A stretch of DNA of 64,000 bases, from positions 284,161 through 348,160 of the forward strand of contig NZ_RAPZ01000010.1 in the NCBI RefSeq assembly GCF_003610375.1, given 5' to 3'. Both the position numbers and the translations under genes were made by a program. The notes below the pieces were generated by a model. The model saw only the letters and a list, made by a program, of their open reading frames with translations. It had not been told where the DNA came from and made no database searches. Position 1 is the first letter of the stretch; each line of letters starts with the position of its first letter. Of the stretch, positions 62,389-64,000 are shown piece after piece. This DNA is from Sphingomonas sp. PP-CC-1A-547 (GTDB lineage: Bacteria; Pseudomonadota; Alphaproteobacteria; Sphingomonadales; Sphingomonadaceae).

Positions 62389-62994
62389 CTAGTGGTTCAA
62401 ACCGAACACACCGTAGCGCTCCCGCCACGCGGCGACTTCGTCCTGCAGATGCGCGGGTGCAGCCTCGCCCGAGAGGACGAAGCGGGCGACGTCGGTGTCG
62501 GGATGCATCAGCATTTTCTTCGACCCGTCGCTGAACCAGACCGGGACCAGCTGGTCGCACACGCTGTCGAGCACCGCGGCCGCCATGCCGTTCGCGATCG
62601 CGTCGCTGCCGGCGAGGACGCGGACATTGATCGAGACGCCTTCGAGGCAGTTCTGCGGTTCCTTGACGAAATTGAGCGACACGAGAAGCCCGGACCGGTC
62701 GGGCCGTGCCTCGTCGGGCAGGCTCGCGACCCGGCGCCAGGCGCAAAACCAGGTCCGGCAGATGCGCGGGCGGACGGCGTGGATTCCGCACCCCTTATTG
62801 GAGAGGTGGATGCACGGCGTTCCCGCGGGCTTGGCGAACTCGGGGGTGTCCACGGTCAGTTCGGTGCAGCACGCGGTGCAATCTCCGCACTCTCGATCGG
62901 GCAGGATCGGTCCCAGCAGCGCGGTTTCCACGTCGGTATGGGGTTGCATCCGCGTGCGTGCGTCCGTCGGGGTCGGGGTTTCACGCCGATCCAC
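62389..62994 (-). CDS. YkgJ family cysteine cluster protein
   Basis: A 201-residue protein with the cysteine cluster CGDCTACCTEL, then CIHLSNKGCGIHAVRPRICR and FCAWR, the YkgJ/CxxCxxCC zinc or iron-binding family. The start GTG at 62994 is three bases after the previous stop and has GGAAGGA upstream; an ATG at 62949 is an alternative. Function unknown. It is co-transcribed with the small conserved gene. Confidence 0.85.
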   Translation of the reverse strand: MDRRETPTPTDARTRMQPHTDVETALLGPILPDRECGDCTACCTELTVDTPEFAKPAGTPCIHLSNKGCGIHAVRPRICRTWFCAWRRVASLPDEARPDRSGLLVSLNFVKEPQNCLEGVSINVRVLAGSDAIANGMAAAVLDSVCDQLVPVWFSDGSKKMLMHPDTDVARFVLSGEAAPAHLQDEVAAWRERYGVFGLNH

Positions 62995-62997
62995 GGT

Positions 62998-63318
62998 TCA
63001 ATTTCCTTCGGAATCCACCGTGAAGACCATCGGCTTGCCGCGCGACATCGGCTCCCATCCCGCGGCCAACGCCGCCCGCACACCGCGAGCGATCGTCGCG
63101 TCGTCGATCTGGAGCCGCCCGCGCGGCAAGCCCTTCAACAGGCGTTTCGGCGCCGGGAACTCGAGCAGGGCTTCGCGCTGGGCATCGTCCTGCAACAGCG
63201 AGATCGTCATGCCCTTCCAGCCTTCGGCATCCGTGTGTTGCGGTTCGCGCTGAAGGTGCCAGTCGTATCGGGTGCCATCGACCTCGACGGTACCGGTATT
63301 GCTTTTCGTGTTCGCCAT
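62998..63318 (-). CDS. Conserved small protein
   Basis: A 106-residue soluble protein starting MANTKSNTGTVEVDGTRYDW, with LEFPAPKRLLKGLPRGRLQI and a C-terminal segment GWEPMSRGKPMVFTVDSEG. Similar proteins are known in sphingomonads but none is characterised. It precedes the YkgJ gene by three bases. ATG at 63318 matches the conserved start; earlier in-frame ATGs are less likely. Confidence 0.75.
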   Translation of the reverse strand: MANTKSNTGTVEVDGTRYDWHLQREPQHTDAEGWKGMTISLLQDDAQREALLEFPAPKRLLKGLPRGRLQIDDATIARGVRAALAAGWEPMSRGKPMVFTVDSEGN

Positions 63319-63440
63319 GCGGGCGGCCATAGCATGGCTGTCGCGAGAGGCCATGCGTTCGCCGCTTGGCCGAACCTGCCCGCCACGATGACGTCGTGTG
63401 CAGCTCAATCGACCGATGACCGACAACGGTCCTCACTACA

Positions 63441-63545
63441 CCACCCCGGCGGAGGCCGGGGCCCAATTGGAGAGGTCGTGATAACGAAGCGCAGCGGTCG
63501 CCAGCAGCGTTTCCCAATTGGGCTCCGGCCTCCGCCGGGGTGGTG
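63441..63545 (+). repeat. Palindromic repeat, family A (A5)
   Basis: 105 bp, core AGAGGTCGTGATAACGAAGC, same orientation as A1-A4. With B7 it fills most of the 378-base gap upstream of the small conserved gene; no gene is seen there. Confidence 0.92.
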
Positions 63546-63619
63546 ACTAGGAACGTTGATGACGAACCGGAGCTATCCCCGTCGTAAAGGTACTGACCCA
63601 ACACCGTCACTAACGCTGC

Positions 63620-63678
63620 CTTGTTCTCCCGCGAAGGCGGGAGCCCAGTCTGGGTCCCCGCCTTCGCGGGGAAACAAG
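63620..63678. repeat. Palindromic repeat, family B (B7)
   Basis: CTTGTTCTCCCGCGAAGGCG..GGAGCCCAGTCTGGGTCCCCGC..CTTCGCGGGGAAACAAG. It ends 18 bases before the radA stop and may terminate radA. Confidence 0.92.
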
Positions 63679-63696
63679 CTGCCTTCCTAGAGTGGG

Positions 63697-64000
63697 TTAC
63701 CCCCGCCCCATCATGTGGTCGACAAACGACGCCAGCGTCTTGAACCCCGACAGCTTCATCCCGCTCTTCTCCCCCGTCATCGACGCCGGCACCAAGGCGC
63801 GTTCGAAGCCGAGCTTGCTCGCCTCCTTCAATCGAAGCGGCCCATGCGCGACCGGGCGGATCTCTCCAGACAGCGCGACCTCGCCGAACGCAACCGCGTC
63901 GACCGGCACGGGCCGCTCCGACATCGCTGAGATGAGTGCAGCCGCCACCGCCAGATCCGCCGCCGGATCCTGCACGCGGTAGCCGCCCGCGATGTTGAGA
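63697..64000 (-). CDS. radA: DNA repair protein RadA, C-terminal part
   Basis: RadA processes recombination intermediates. The visible 101 codons are the C-terminal Lon-like domain (NIAGGYRVQDPAADLAVAAA, VAFGEVALSGEIRPVAHGPL, then RLKEASKLGF) and end ASFVDHMMGRG. The N-terminal zinc finger and RecA-like ATPase lie outside the window. In alphaproteobacteria radA commonly neighbours cvpA, and here they are 1.4 kb apart. Confidence 0.94.
   Translation of the reverse strand, partial: LNIAGGYRVQDPAADLAVAAALISAMSERPVPVDAVAFGEVALSGEIRPVAHGPLRLKEASKLGFERALVPASMTGEKSGMKLSGFKTLASFVDHMMGRG

Noticed and set aside
7867..63678. The dispersed repeats as a CRISPR array
   Set aside because: Copies are scattered by kilobases, palindromic along their whole length, and lack regular spacers or cas genes.

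Overview
The window is a chromosomal stretch of a high-GC alphaproteobacterium, most likely a Sphingomonas or close relative (Sphingomonadales). The evidence is protein-level: a complete Entner-Doudoroff block (zwf-pgl-edd-glk-eda), a CckA-type hybrid kinase, a PopZ-type polar protein beside valS, the fabD/fabG/acpP/fabF/mltG block next to rpsF-rpsR-rplI, Flp pilins and many small alphaproteobacterial families. No prophage, transposase, plasmid or CRISPR locus is visible; it is a mostly housekeeping region.

Layout. 1-2.1 kb: the start of secG (cut by the window edge), a MarR-type regulator, an SH3-like protein and argC. 2.1-7.9 kb: the glucose catabolic operon, glucose to pyruvate plus glyceraldehyde 3-phosphate. 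8-13 kb (minus strand): fatty-acid synthesis genes fabD, fabG, acpP, fabF, then mltG, with a repeat-flanked GxxExxY gene lodged between fabD and fabG. 13-15 kb: an RcnB-like secreted protein and the S6-S18-L9 ribosomal operon. 15-20 kb: rmuC, def, recR, then fmt-truA. 20-25 kb (minus): ilvD, a lipoprotein, the bifunctional nnr repair enzyme and an RNA methyltransferase as one overlapping operon. 25-28 kb: cckA and a single-domain response regulator. 28.5-33 kb: two tandem M13 metallopeptidases. 33-39 kb: DUF2062, smpB, dapA, a lytic transglycosylase, greB, DoxX and a NYN/OST-HTH protein. 39-48 kb (minus): a MATE pump, valS, popZ-like, tolC, a Pcm-like methyltransferase and an AraC regulator. 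48.5-52.8 kb: tRNA-Cys and a looser, small-gene region with stress-type proteins, a BLUF blue-light receptor and mutT. 52.8-64 kb: two Flp pilins, accA, xerD, a large periplasmic protein of unknown role, aroK-aroB-DUF2256, DUF423-kef-IscU-like-cvpA, a YkgJ-type protein, a conserved small protein and the end of radA.

The dominant non-genic feature is dispersed palindromic repeats: at least 23 copies of five families (called A to E here), mostly 50-120 bp, in gaps between genes and often between convergent gene ends. Two copies lie inside coding sequence without breaking the frame: one in valS and one in nnr. One copy carries the stop codons of both convergent genes truA and the RNA methyltransferase gene. 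Another copy has itself been interrupted by a smaller palindrome. These, with the 24-bp inverted repeats framing the GxxExxY gene, are the most unusual signals in the window.

Limits: all assignments come from reading sequence and remembered family motifs; no database search or folding was run. Start codons were chosen from ribosome binding sites, overlaps and usual family lengths.
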